Notes under the pieces: model-generated | Databases searched by the model: none | Seen by the model: the letters and a program-made list of their open reading frames with translations, nothing else | Told to the model about the DNA's origin: nothing | In this document: positions 1 through 8,736 of the stretch, one piece after another | Position numbering within the stretch: position 1 is the stretch's first letter | How the letters are laid out: every line of letters begins with the position of its first letter | Position numbers and translations under genes: made by a program | NCBI GenBank assembly: GCA_019414665.1 | Contig: DXLO01000004.1 | Coordinates: 41,742-105,741 of the forward strand | DNA length: 64,000 bases | Direction of reading: 5' to 3' | Origin: Bacteroides sp. | GTDB lineage: Bacteria > Bacteroidota > Bacteroidia > Bacteroidales > Bacteroidaceae

Positions 1-2430
1 AACCAATATGGACAGAATGAACCAGATGGTTTTATAGAAATAAGGTGATACGGCAATGTGGAGTTCTGCCATTTCTTCCAGCCATTGTTTGCCGTCGGGT
101 GCATAACGCAGTTCGAAAGTATAGTTGCCGGGACGCAGATTGGTATAGGCGGCTTGTCGTCTGTTGGCCGGTACTTTTATCCATTTGTCGTCAAATCCTT
201 TCAAGCGGTAATAATAATTGGCAAATGTCGATGCATCATAATCCAATGCGGCAAATTCAATATAGAGAGATTTGTCGCGTTCGTGTAACTGTAAGGTACC
301 GTTTGTGTACAATCGCTCTTTATTTGCCACACGGACATGGGTAAACGCCAAGGGAACAGCTTCCTTCGGGTTTATATCTATGACCGGCTTGACCACAGAC
401 AGTCCTTTGGTACTTCCTATATATAAATCTCCATTGGCGGCACGGCATATTGCGTTCCAATAGAACTGGTTGGATAATAGCCCGTCTTTCCGGGTATAGT
501 TAAAGAAGCTGTTGTTGTTAGGATTGAAGCGGGAGAGTCCGTTGGTGGTGGTAATCCAAAGATACCCTTCTTTATCTTCCGATATGCAGCGGACACTGTT
601 GTTTATCAGTCCGTCTTCGGTGGTGAAGGAGCGGAAGGTATATTCTCCGTTTTCTGTTGGTGAGGATTTGTAGAAACCATATCCGTTGCTGCCTATCCAA
701 AGGGTTCCGTCTTTAGACTGGGTGATGTAGGTTACCCTTTCCTTTAACTTTGACTCCGGTTCGTCTAGCTTGATCCTCCAGAGTTGATAAATCAGTCTAG
801 GGGTTTTCAAACTGCTTAAATCTATTCGGCAAAGTCCTTCTGTAAGTCCCAGCCACAGGTGGTTATCCTTATCTATGTAGTATCCTGTACAACCTTCAAT
901 TCCACCTAGGTTCATGCCCTTGAATGGTTCGGTGAGCGTTTGTGTTTTCAAATCGTAAACATAGATATTGATACTGGTTCCTACCCAGATGGCATTATTC
1001 AAGTGGTCATAGCAGATACTTCCGGCCCATCCCCATGAGAAGTCTCCGCATTCGGGTATTTCTATGTGGTGAAATTGTTTGTTCTGCGGATTTTTCATAT
1101 CTATCCATCCTATGCCTCCTCCCCAAGTTCCCATCCAAAGTCTTCCATCGTTATCGCTGGTAAAGCAACTGACGGTATTATGGCTTAGGTGGGCGGGTGC
1201 ATCGGTAGTATAGTGCTCAAAAGTGTTGCTGCCGGGAGCCCGCCGGTTCAAACCTCCTTCTACGGTTCCTACCCATAAAACACCCGACGGGTCTTCATAA
1301 ATGGCATTGACGGGATTTTGGGAAAGACTTCCGGGAATGGCGGGAGTATGATAATAGTTTTGTACGAACAGCATCCGGCGGCTCATCTTGTTCAGACCTC
1401 CCACTTCGGTGCCTACCCAGATAATATCACCATCGGTCAGCAGACAGTTTACGAAGTCACAGTTTAATGTGTTTTGTACGATTTCTCCTTCTCCGGTATC
1501 TTTATTTATCCGCTCAAATTTGTCTGTCAACGCATTATAAAGGTTTATACCTTTTAGGGTGGCAACCAGCATGGTATGTTCTCCTGTTTCTGCTATGTCT
1601 GTGATAAAGTTTTGGGAAAGCGAACTATTGTCATTCGGATCATACATATAATGCTTCATCAGTTCCGTATCCATATTGTATCGGAAAAGGCCTTGTGCGC
1701 TGCCAATCCAAATTTCATTTTCTTTCCGGCAGATTACTTGTATGGACACACCGGGTAATTGAAGGGCAGATGAAATGAATGTGGGTTCCTGTACTTCCAT
1801 AGCCGATTCTTTGATGCGGTAGATACCGTCTTTGTAGTTTATCCAGAGATAGTCTTCTACTTCACAAATAGTCCGGATGGATTCTCCTGCCGGTACTTCG
1901 CATGTTTTAATGATTTGTTTTATATCTCCTTGTTTGTCAAAGGTAATTTTGAATAAATTGTTTTCCGAACAAACCCAAATATTTCCCGCTTTGCTATGGA
2001 GAATAAGATGAGAGGGGCGGTTACACAGTGAAATAAGTTTGTCTTTCATATCAGTGACTTGTACTGTCTGCATGGTTTGTATATCCAGTATGTCAATACC
2101 CATTTCACTGACAGCCCAAATACGCTTGAAGTTATCCTCACACAGTTTGTTTATAAAGTTACTTCGTAGCTTGATACGGGTGTTTCCCATATGGAAGGCG
2201 GTGAATTCATAACCGTCATAACGGGCGATTCCTTCCCCGCGGGTAGCGATCCATAAAAAGCCCTGACTGTCTTTCAATATATCATCCACAAAGTTGTGAG
2301 GCAGTCCTTCATCCATCGTAATGGCAGTGAAATTATAACGTTCGGACCATTTTCCGGCTGTTCCTTCAGCTTGCATATACAGACTAGATAAAAAGATGAA
2401 CAGAGCGAATAGAAAACAATGTTTTTTCAT
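1..2430 (-). CDS. Hybrid two-component regulator, N-terminal sensor part (3' end outside window)
   Basis: The frame is open for 810 codons from ATG at 2430 to the window edge. The product starts with a hydrophobic signal peptide (MKKHCFLFALFIFLSS). About 680 residues follow with repeated motifs such as FLWIATRGEGIARYDG, LWVGTVEGGLNR and LWIGSNGYGFYK, typical of Reg_prop beta-propeller blades. A Y_Y_Y domain comes next (YYYRLKGFDDKWIKVPANRR), and the frame leaves the window inside a membrane segment (TIWFILSILV). Hybrid two-component sensors of Bacteroides bind glycan fragments in the periplasm with this architecture. Kinase, receiver and AraC domains are expected beyond base 1 but cannot be seen. 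The gene is divergent from the GH43/GH51 pair, so I infer that it senses arabinan-type oligosaccharides and activates them. Confidence 0.9.
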   Translation of the reverse strand, partial: MKKHCFLFALFIFLSSLYMQAEGTAGKWSERYNFTAITMDEGLPHNFVDDILKDSQGFLWIATRGEGIARYDGYEFTAFHMGNTRIKLRSNFINKLCEDNFKRIWAVSEMGIDILDIQTMQTVQVTDMKDKLISLCNRPSHLILHSKAGNIWVCSENNLFKITFDKQGDIKQIIKTCEVPAGESIRTICEVEDYLWINYKDGIYRIKESAMEVQEPTFISSALQLPGVSIQVICRKENEIWIGSAQGLFRYNMDTELMKHYMYDPNDNSSLSQNFITDIAETGEHTMLVATLKGINLYNALTDKFERINKDTGEGEIVQNTLNCDFVNCLLTDGDIIWVGTEVGGLNKMSRRMLFVQNYYHTPAIPGSLSQNPVNAIYEDPSGVLWVGTVEGGLNRRAPGSNTFEHYTTDAPAHLSHNTVSCFTSDNDGRLWMGTWGGGIGWIDMKNPQNKQFHHIEIPECGDFSWGWAGSICYDHLNNAIWVGTSINIYVYDLKTQTLTEPFKGMNLGGIEGCTGYYIDKDNHLWLGLTEGLCRIDLSSLKTPRLIYQLWRIKLDEPESKLKERVTYITQSKDGTLWIGSNGYGFYKSSPTENGEYTFRSFTTEDGLINNSVRCISEDKEGYLWITTTNGLSRFNPNNNSFFNYTRKDGLLSNQFYWNAICRAANGDLYIGSTKGLSVVKPVIDINPKEAVPLAFTHVRVANKERLYTNGTLQLHERDKSLYIEFAALDYDASTFANYYYRLKGFDDKWIKVPANRRQAAYTNLRPGNYTFELRYAPDGKQWLEEMAELHIAVSPYFYKTIWFILSILV

Positions 2431-2474
2431 AGTGTGTTGTTCATTAATGACGTAAGAATATACCGTTACTTATA

Positions 2475-2504
2475 CAAAGATATACCTTTTCGTTTTTCCT
2501 CAAA
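2475..2504 (-). promoter_or_regulatory. Promoter of the hybrid regulator
   Basis: On the minus strand TTTG, 18 bp, then TATCTTTG matches the Bacteroides -33/-7 pattern (TTTG, 19-21 bp, TAnnTTTG) with one base less spacing. The transcript would start about 38 nt before ATG 2430. Confidence 0.5.
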
Positions 2505-2699
2505 AACAAATAAATCATTTTTATCCCTCTGCTGCACAAATGTCCACCCTTTAAGCGATATTGTCCACCTGGCGAGCTTTTGATTGCAGTTATATTTGCA
2601 TTAATAATAGTTAGTCAATGTGACAGTTGGCTGCGTTATATGCCGCATGTCATTGACAAATTAGTACATTAGCAAATGGTCACATAATAAAAAAATACT

Positions 2700-4235
2700 A
2701 TGAAACAGCAATTTTTCCCTCAAAGATTATTCATGGACATGAAAAGGTTAATAATAAATAGGTTGGTCGGTTTAGGCCTGTTGGCCGTAGGGATATTGGT
2801 ATCATGCAGTGCACCTACGGCTTTCGTGCCTGTCCCTTCTCCCAATCCTTGGGCTGATGATTATACCGCTCTTTCATCTATGGAGAATTACAAGCAGTGG
2901 GGAACATATAATGTACACGACCCGGCTTGTAAAAAAATAGGAGATACTTATTATCTGTATTCTACCGATGCTATTTTTGCTGAGAACCGGAAAGAGGCGA
3001 AAGAGAAGAATGTGCCTCTGGGTTTTGTCCAGGTACGCAAATCAAAAGACTTGGTACATTGGGATTTTGTGGGCTGGGCTTTTCCCGAGATTCCTGCTCC
3101 GGCTATGGAATGGGTTCATAGTCAGGCGGAGGGAAAAGGGGCGACTAATATCTGGGCTCCTTATTTGATGCCTTATCAGGGTATTTATCGTTTGTATTAT
3201 TGTGTTTCGGCATTCGGCAGGAATACATCCTATATCGGTATGGCCGAGTCGGATTCTCCCGAAGGTCCCTGGATACAGAAAGGGTGTGTGGTTAAGACAG
3301 GAGAAGGGGATGCGATGAATGCCATAGACCCTTCTGTGGTTGAGGATCCGGAAACCGGAAAGTGGTGGATGCACTATGGCTCTTATTTCGGTGGTCTGTA
3401 CTGTGTGGAACTGAATCCCGAAACAGGAATGACTGTGCAGCCGGAGGATCATGGGCACTTGATAGCACGCCGGGCCAATTACCGGAAAGATAACTTGGAA
3501 GCACCGGAAATCATGTATCAACCCCAACTTGGCAAATATTATCTGTTTACATCCTACGATCCGCTGATGACTACCTATAATGTACGTGTCGCTTATTCCG
3601 GTTCTCCCGAAGGACCTTTTGTGGATTTCTACGGAGAGGATATAAAAGATACAACGAATAATGTTCCTATATTGACAGCTCCTTACCGCTTCGAAAATCA
3701 TCCGGGATGGGCGGGAACGGCTCATTGCGGTCTTATTGATGCCGGTGACGGCCGTTATTTTATGGTCCATCAGGGACGGCTTTCCCCCCAGAACCAGTTG
3801 ATGGATTTGCATGTGCGCGAAGTGTTCTTTACGGTGAATGGATGGCCTGTGGTTTCTCCCGAACGCTATGCAGGTACTGCTCCACGTTCTTTCACTAAAG
3901 AAGATTTGGTAGGTGAGTGGGAAATTATCCGTATTCAGGAACCGCCTTTGGAACGTAGTTTGGAAGCTGGACAAATATTGTGGGGTGAAGGGGACTTGCG
4001 AAATGGGGAGCAGGCGTTATCTGCCCGTGTTGTTTTGGAAGCAGATGGCAGTGTTGGAGATGCAACTTGGGATTTTAATGTTAAAAAACAACTTCTTAAT
4101 ATAAAAACAGCCACAGAAGATATTAACAATTTGATTATCTTTGCCGGACACGATTGGGAAAATGAAACAGAAACCATTCTTTTTACCGGCCTGGATGCTC
4201 AAGGGCATTCTGTGTGGGGAAAGAGAATTGACTAA
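2700..4235 (+). CDS. GH43 family glycoside hydrolase lipoprotein (arabinan endo-1,5-alpha-L-arabinosidase type)
   Basis: 511 codons from ATG 2700. An internal ATG at 2739 (MKRLIINRL) may be the real start, as it directly precedes the hydrophobic core of the signal peptide. The lipobox LVSC predicts a surface or periplasmic lipoprotein. The five-bladed propeller carries the GH43 triad: Asp74 (YNVHDPACKK), Asp210 (AIDPSVVEDP) and Glu270 (LEAPEIMY). An extra C-terminal beta domain (from about residue 400, ending SVWGKRID) resembles the accessory module of endo-arabinanases. The family acts on alpha-L-arabinofuranosyl or beta-xylosyl links. Pairing with GH51 24 bp downstream favours arabinan, but the exact substrate is inferred. 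Confidence 0.85.
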   Translation: MKQQFFPQRLFMDMKRLIINRLVGLGLLAVGILVSCSAPTAFVPVPSPNPWADDYTALSSMENYKQWGTYNVHDPACKKIGDTYYLYSTDAIFAENRKEAKEKNVPLGFVQVRKSKDLVHWDFVGWAFPEIPAPAMEWVHSQAEGKGATNIWAPYLMPYQGIYRLYYCVSAFGRNTSYIGMAESDSPEGPWIQKGCVVKTGEGDAMNAIDPSVVEDPETGKWWMHYGSYFGGLYCVELNPETGMTVQPEDHGHLIARRANYRKDNLEAPEIMYQPQLGKYYLFTSYDPLMTTYNVRVAYSGSPEGPFVDFYGEDIKDTTNNVPILTAPYRFENHPGWAGTAHCGLIDAGDGRYFMVHQGRLSPQNQLMDLHVREVFFTVNGWPVVSPERYAGTAPRSFTKEDLVGEWEIIRIQEPPLERSLEAGQILWGEGDLRNGEQALSARVVLEADGSVGDATWDFNVKKQLLNIKTATEDINNLIIFAGHDWENETETILFTGLDAQGHSVWGKRID

Positions 4236-4258
4236 TAAAAATCAATAATATTACTATC

Positions 4259-6238
4259 ATGAAATTACACAGAACTCTATTCACAGCATGGGTATTTGCT
4301 GCCGGAGTAGCGCTACATGCACAGAATGCGCACAACATGGTCGTGCAGACCAATAAATTAGGTGCGGAAATACAACCAACCATGTATGGTTTGTTCTTTG
4401 AGGACATTAATTATGGGGCGGACGGAGGCTTGTATGCCGAACTGATAAAGAACCGTTCATTTGAATTCCCGCAACGTTTTATGGGTTGGAATATTTTCGG
4501 CAATGTGACCTTGATGGACGACGGGCCGTTCGAGCGAAATCCGCATTACGTCCGTCTGGGTAATTCCGGACACAGGGAAAAGCACACAGGAATTGAAAAC
4601 GAAGGTTTTTTCGGCATAGGTGTCAAGGAAGGGGCTGAGTATCGCTTTTCCGTATGGGCACGTGGTGAGAACCAGAAACTTCGTATTGAATTGATCAAAA
4701 ATGATACGATGGAGGAACGTCAGGCTTTTGAGTCAAAAGAACTGATAGTGAATTCGAAGGATTGGAAACAATATGAGGTGATATTGAAATCGCCGAGAAC
4801 GGAGCCCAAGGCTCATCTTCGTATTTTCCTTGAAAGTGCGGGAACGGTGGATCTGGAACATGTTTCTCTTTTCCCTGTAGATACTTGGAAAGAGCGTAAG
4901 AACGGTCTTCGTAAAGACTTGGTGCAGGCTTTATATGATATCAAACCCGGTGTTTTCCGTTTTCCCGGCGGCTGTATTGTAGAAGGTACGGATGAGGCTA
5001 CCCGTTACGAATGGAAAAAAACAGTAGGTGCGGTAGAGAATCGCCCGTTGAATGAAAACCGCTGGCATTATACGTTCAAGCATCGTTTCTTCCCTGATTA
5101 TTTCCAGACCTACGGACTGGGCTTCTTTGAATATTTCCAGTTGTCGGAGGATATAGGCGCCGAACCGCTGCCTATTCTGAACTGCGGATTGATATGTCAG
5201 TATCAGAATGACCCCGACCAGCAGGTCAGCCTGTCAAAGCTTGATTCATATATACAGGATGCATTAGACCTGATTGAGTTTGCTAATGGCGATGTCACAA
5301 GTACTTGGGGAAAAGTTCGTGCGGATATGGGACACCCTGCTCCCTTTAACTTGAAATTCTTGGGCATTGGTAACGAACAATGGGGACCGGAATATCCGGA
5401 ACGTCTGAAACAGTTTGTCGAGGTGCTTCGTAAGGCTCATCCTGAAATCAAGATTGTTGGTAGTTCGGGACCTCAGTCTGAAGGTAAAGACTTTGATTAC
5501 TTATGGCCGGAAATGAAAAATCTGAAAGTGGATTTGGTGGATGAGCATTTCTATCGTCCCGAAAGCTGGTTCCTGGGACAAGGCAACCGTTATGACAATT
5601 ACGACCGCAAAGGACCGAAGGTCTTTGCCGGAGAATATGCCTGCCATGGCAAAGGCAAGAAATGGAACCATTTTAACGCTGCTTTAATGGAAGCTGCGTT
5701 CATGACCGGACTGGAACGGAATGCTGATGTGGTGCACATGGCTACTTATGCACCTTTGTTTGCCCATGTGGAAGGATGGCAATGGCGTCCGGATTTGATC
5801 TGGTTTGACAATCTGAACTCGGTTCGTACTTGTAGTTACTATGTGCAGCAGCTTTATGCTCATAACAAAGGTACTCATGTGTTGCCCCTGACTATGGATA
5901 AAAAAGCTGTGAGTGGTCAGGAAGGACAGGATGGTCTGTTTGCCAGTGCCGTATGGGATAAGGATGAAAAGGCTTATATCGTGAAAATTGCCAATACTTC
6001 GGAGCAGACACAGCCAGTATCATTGACTTTCAACGGGTTGAAGAAGAGTGATAAACTTGTGGAAGGTAAATGCATCACACTCCAGTCTGCCGATTTGGAT
6101 AAAGATAACACGGTAGAGCATCCGAATGTCATCACTCCGAAAGAAAGTGCTGCTACGGTTGAGGGTAATGTACTGAATGTAGAGATGGCGCCCAAGACTT
6201 TCGTGCTTTATAAGTTTGTTAAGGCAAGTAATAAGTAA
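4259..6238 (+). CDS. GH51 alpha-L-arabinofuranosidase
   Basis: 659 residues with a signal peptide (MKLHRTLFTAWVFAAGVALHAQ). It has a carbohydrate-binding-like N-terminal region, a TIM barrel and a C-terminal beta-sandwich ending in TFVLYKFV, as in GH51 enzymes. Predicted acid/base Glu373 lies in GIGNEQWG and nucleophile Glu459 in AGEYACHG. It removes terminal arabinofuranose from arabinan or arabinoxylan oligosaccharides, so it should finish the work of the GH43 enzyme encoded just upstream. The two genes almost certainly form one operon, which ends at the terminators after 6286. No SusC/SusD pair lies in the window, so import must be served elsewhere. Confidence 0.92.
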   Translation: MKLHRTLFTAWVFAAGVALHAQNAHNMVVQTNKLGAEIQPTMYGLFFEDINYGADGGLYAELIKNRSFEFPQRFMGWNIFGNVTLMDDGPFERNPHYVRLGNSGHREKHTGIENEGFFGIGVKEGAEYRFSVWARGENQKLRIELIKNDTMEERQAFESKELIVNSKDWKQYEVILKSPRTEPKAHLRIFLESAGTVDLEHVSLFPVDTWKERKNGLRKDLVQALYDIKPGVFRFPGGCIVEGTDEATRYEWKKTVGAVENRPLNENRWHYTFKHRFFPDYFQTYGLGFFEYFQLSEDIGAEPLPILNCGLICQYQNDPDQQVSLSKLDSYIQDALDLIEFANGDVTSTWGKVRADMGHPAPFNLKFLGIGNEQWGPEYPERLKQFVEVLRKAHPEIKIVGSSGPQSEGKDFDYLWPEMKNLKVDLVDEHFYRPESWFLGQGNRYDNYDRKGPKVFAGEYACHGKGKKWNHFNAALMEAAFMTGLERNADVVHMATYAPLFAHVEGWQWRPDLIWFDNLNSVRTCSYYVQQLYAHNKGTHVLPLTMDKKAVSGQEGQDGLFASAVWDKDEKAYIVKIANTSEQTQPVSLTFNGLKKSDKLVEGKCITLQSADLDKDNTVEHPNVITPKESAATVEGNVLNVEMAPKTFVLYKFVKASNK

Positions 6239-6285
6239 AAGATGAATCATTCCTTTAAATACTAACACAGAGGATAGAGAAACAT

Positions 6286-6307
6286 AAAGCAGCCGAAGGG
6301 CTGCTTT
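6286..6307 (+). terminator. Stem-loop after GH51
   Basis: AAAGCAGCC and GGCTGCTTT form a perfect 9-bp stem with loop GAAG. It lacks a clear U-tract, so it is probably a processing or weak termination hairpin. Confidence 0.55.
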
Positions 6308-6353
6308 ATAATCCCAACTGCATCCGGAACTTTTAAAGGAAATGTATACCTGC

Positions 6354-6384
6354 CTCCCTTGGTTGTACCAAGGGAGTTTTTTTT
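6354..6384 (+). terminator. Rho-independent terminator of the arabinan operon
   Basis: CTCCCTTGG, loop TTGTA, then CCAAGGGAG and eight T residues. This is a canonical intrinsic terminator on the plus strand. Confidence 0.85.
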
Positions 6385-6605
6385 GATTATACGTATATTA
6401 TCATCTTGGATTATGCGCAGCATTTTGCTGTAAATCAGTGATATGTTGTGCAAATACATTCTAAATCCCCCTGAAACGGTTTGCCATTTTCTGCTGCCAA
6501 ATTTGGTTTGACGGATATCGGTTGTTCTAATTCCTGTGTCATAGCTACGGTTGTTCCTTTACAGGGGAGCGTCATAAGGCGTATTTTTGTTCGGGTGCGT
6601 TCGTT

Positions 6606-6693
6606 GCTTCACTAAGGTGAAGAGCTAGCTTCACTTAGGTGGAATAATTGCTTCACCTTGGTGAAATATTAAATGGAGTGAGGTGAAGATAAG
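6606..6693. repeat. Four-unit 22-bp tandem repeat array (TTCAC/GTGAA type)
   Basis: Four consecutive 22-bp units start at 6606, 6628, 6650 and 6672. The first three begin GCTTCAC and each contains an imperfect dyad TTCACyWWGGTGAA. The fourth keeps only the right half (GAGGTGAAG). There are no spacers. The remainder of the 780-bp gap (6239-7018) holds two terminators before the array, a possible coding remnant after it, and otherwise nothing I recognise. Confidence 0.8.
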
Positions 6694-6851
6694 ATGAGAA
6701 TAGGTTCTTATGATGCCTACGAGTTGCCGGGAGGTAACGAGGGGGTGATTTTACATTCTGTCCGAGAGAATCCCCGAAGCAGATTTATTTCGCCACCGGC
6801 ATACCGATTGAGGAGGATTTGAAAGACTATTACACAGAAAGTGGTTGGTAA
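6694..6851 (+). pseudogene. Possible decayed coding remnant
   Basis: An ATG at 6694 opens 42 codons (beginning MRIGSYDAYELPGG) that end at TGA 6820. An overlapping frame, open from 6738 to TAA 6849, encodes a convincing protein tail (QIYFATGIPIEEDLKDYY). The two frames together look like one short gene broken by a frameshift. No family was recognised and the call is weak. Confidence 0.25.
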
Positions 6852-7018
6852 TGAGTGAGTTGCTGTGACGGAATGTTTTTGTACTTTATGTAAATGTGTT
6901 AAAAGTGATTTTTGTTGTCGTTATGTTGTAGGGGCGGACTCATGGGTCTGCCCCTACGGTGGAACATTTGATAGTTACTTCGAACTTTTGAAATATCCTC
7001 TTATTGGATGAGTCCTGT

Positions 7019-8581
7019 TTACATCTTTATTCTCTTATTGCGTACTTGCCTCAGAATTGTCTGCAACTCAAATACTTTCTTAGGATACTTTTCTGCTACA
7101 TTCTCTTGTTCGCTCACCTTTTCCATTTCATATAACTGGGGAACGTTCAGGTTTCCGGTTTCTATTTTTTCTGCTTTCATGAAAGTGGTCGGGTCATCAT
7201 TCGGTTCAATGTATTTCCAGTCTTTGGTACGGACGGACAACGTGTGGTTCATGGATTGTTCCACAATCCAGGGGCGGTCTGTCTTGTCGGTTCCTATCAG
7301 ATTCCCTAAACGGTCATAACTGTCCGGAGCGCTGCCTTTAGGTAATCTGGCGTTGATCAAAGCTCCTAAGGAGGCTAGCCAGTCAATCTGTGACATTAAT
7401 ACGTCCGAGTCTCCTGTCTTTTTTATCTTCTGTGGCCAGCGGACAATGACCGGGACGGCTGTTCCACCCTCGAAAGCGCTGTATTTGTTTCCTCTCCACG
7501 GACCGGAAGGTGTATGTCCGTTCAACAGCTCTTCTGCCTTGTCCTTATATCCGTCGTCTACAACCGGACCATTGTCGCTGGATAGAATAATCAGCGTGTT
7601 TTCAGTTAGTCCAAGTTGGTCCAATGTTTCCATCAGCTGGCCTACCGTCCAGTCGAATTGGGCGATTGCGTCTCCGCGTAGTCCCATAGGATTCTTTCCA
7701 CGGAAGCGGTCATGGGGAAAACGAGGAACGTGTACATCATTGGTTGCAAAATACATAAAGAAAGGCTCGTCTTTATGCTGTTTGATAAAGTCGATGGCAT
7801 GAACGGTGATGGAATCGGCAATGTTCTCGTCTTTCCAAAGTGCTTTTCCGCCCCCTTTCATAAATCCGATGCGGCTGATGCCATTGACGATGGACATGTC
7901 ATGTCCGTTGCTGGGATGTAGGTTATACAGTAATTCGGGATTATCTTTGCCGGTCGGTTCTCCCGGAAAGTTCTTGGTGTAACTCACTTCTATGGGATCG
8001 GACGGATCATAGTTGGCTACCTTGCCGTTTTCTATAAATACACAAGGTACACGGTCGGCTGTAGCGGCCATGATATAGTGATAGTCAAAGCCTAAGTCAC
8101 CTAAAGCGGCTGGTAAAGGAGCATTCCAATCCTGTCCGCCTGTCTTGTCTCCCAGGCCCAGATGCCATTTGCCGATGGCGGCTGTAGTATATCCGGCACT
8201 TTTAAACATGTCTGCCATGGTGTATTGTTCGGGACGGATAATCATTTTTACATCTCCTGCGGCAATATCCGTGTCCGGTCTGCGCCATGCATATTCTCCT
8301 GTCAGCAAGGAGTAGCGGGATGGGGTGCTGGTAGCGGCTACGGTATGTGCATTAGTAAAACGAATGCCTTCCGATGCCAGTTTGTCAACATGGGGAGTTT
8401 CTACATTCTTGGCTCCGTAACATTTTAAATCTCCATATCCCAGGTCATCTGCCAGAATAACGATAACATTGGGCTTTTGGGGGGGCTGCGTACTGTTTTT
8501 TTGAACGGTTTCTGCTGTTGCAGAGTTACAGGCGGCTAATGAGGCAAGTAAGGATATGCCTGCATAATTTCTACTTTTCAT
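7019..8581 (-). CDS. Sulfatase lipoprotein, serine-type
   Basis: 520 residues with lipobox LAAC (Cys18), so it is probably an anchored periplasmic or surface enzyme. The alkaline-phosphatase-fold metal site begins with Asp45-Asp46 (ILADDLGYGD). The sulfatase signature is Ser85-Thr-Pro-Ser-Arg89 followed by YSLLTG. The catalytic formylglycine is therefore made from serine, which in anaerobes needs the radical-SAM maturase anSME (not in this window). Related Bacteroides enzymes cut sulfate esters from mucin or glycosaminoglycan sugars; the substrate here is unknown. It stands alone, convergent with the arabinan operon and followed on the minus strand by the long intergenic stretch. Confidence 0.92.
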   Translation of the reverse strand: MKSRNYAGISLLASLAACNSATAETVQKNSTQPPQKPNVIVILADDLGYGDLKCYGAKNVETPHVDKLASEGIRFTNAHTVAATSTPSRYSLLTGEYAWRRPDTDIAAGDVKMIIRPEQYTMADMFKSAGYTTAAIGKWHLGLGDKTGGQDWNAPLPAALGDLGFDYHYIMAATADRVPCVFIENGKVANYDPSDPIEVSYTKNFPGEPTGKDNPELLYNLHPSNGHDMSIVNGISRIGFMKGGGKALWKDENIADSITVHAIDFIKQHKDEPFFMYFATNDVHVPRFPHDRFRGKNPMGLRGDAIAQFDWTVGQLMETLDQLGLTENTLIILSSDNGPVVDDGYKDKAEELLNGHTPSGPWRGNKYSAFEGGTAVPVIVRWPQKIKKTGDSDVLMSQIDWLASLGALINARLPKGSAPDSYDRLGNLIGTDKTDRPWIVEQSMNHTLSVRTKDWKYIEPNDDPTTFMKAEKIETGNLNVPQLYEMEKVSEQENVAEKYPKKVFELQTILRQVRNKRIKM

Positions 8582-8595
8582 CTCTATTTATTTAA

Positions 8596-8736
8596 GGTTT
8601 GATCCGGATACATGTCTATTTTCACTTTCCGGTTTCTCGACCTGAAGGTGAAGAACGACGGAAAGTTATCAAGAAAATCTTGAAGCAGCAAAAAAGAGGG
8701 CCGAAATATGATTTGAAAGTGTCTGGAATTAGATGA
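8596..8736 (+). pseudogene. Start-less open frame, possible gene remnant
   Basis: 46 codons after a stop at 8593 with no ATG. The deduced tail (ERRKVIKKILKQQKRG, then PKYDLKVSGIR) looks protein-like and basic. It overlaps the last 8 bp of mnmA on the other strand. No family was recognised; it may be chance. Confidence 0.15.

Noticed and set aside
2579..2598. TTTG plus TATATTTG as a GH43 promoter
   Set aside because: The -7 match is perfect, but the only TTTG is 8 bp away, so the spacing is wrong; an activator-dependent start there remains possible.
3042..3974. Open frame of 310 codons antisense to the GH43 gene
   Set aside because: The plus-strand GH43 reading has all catalytic motifs; the antisense product has none.
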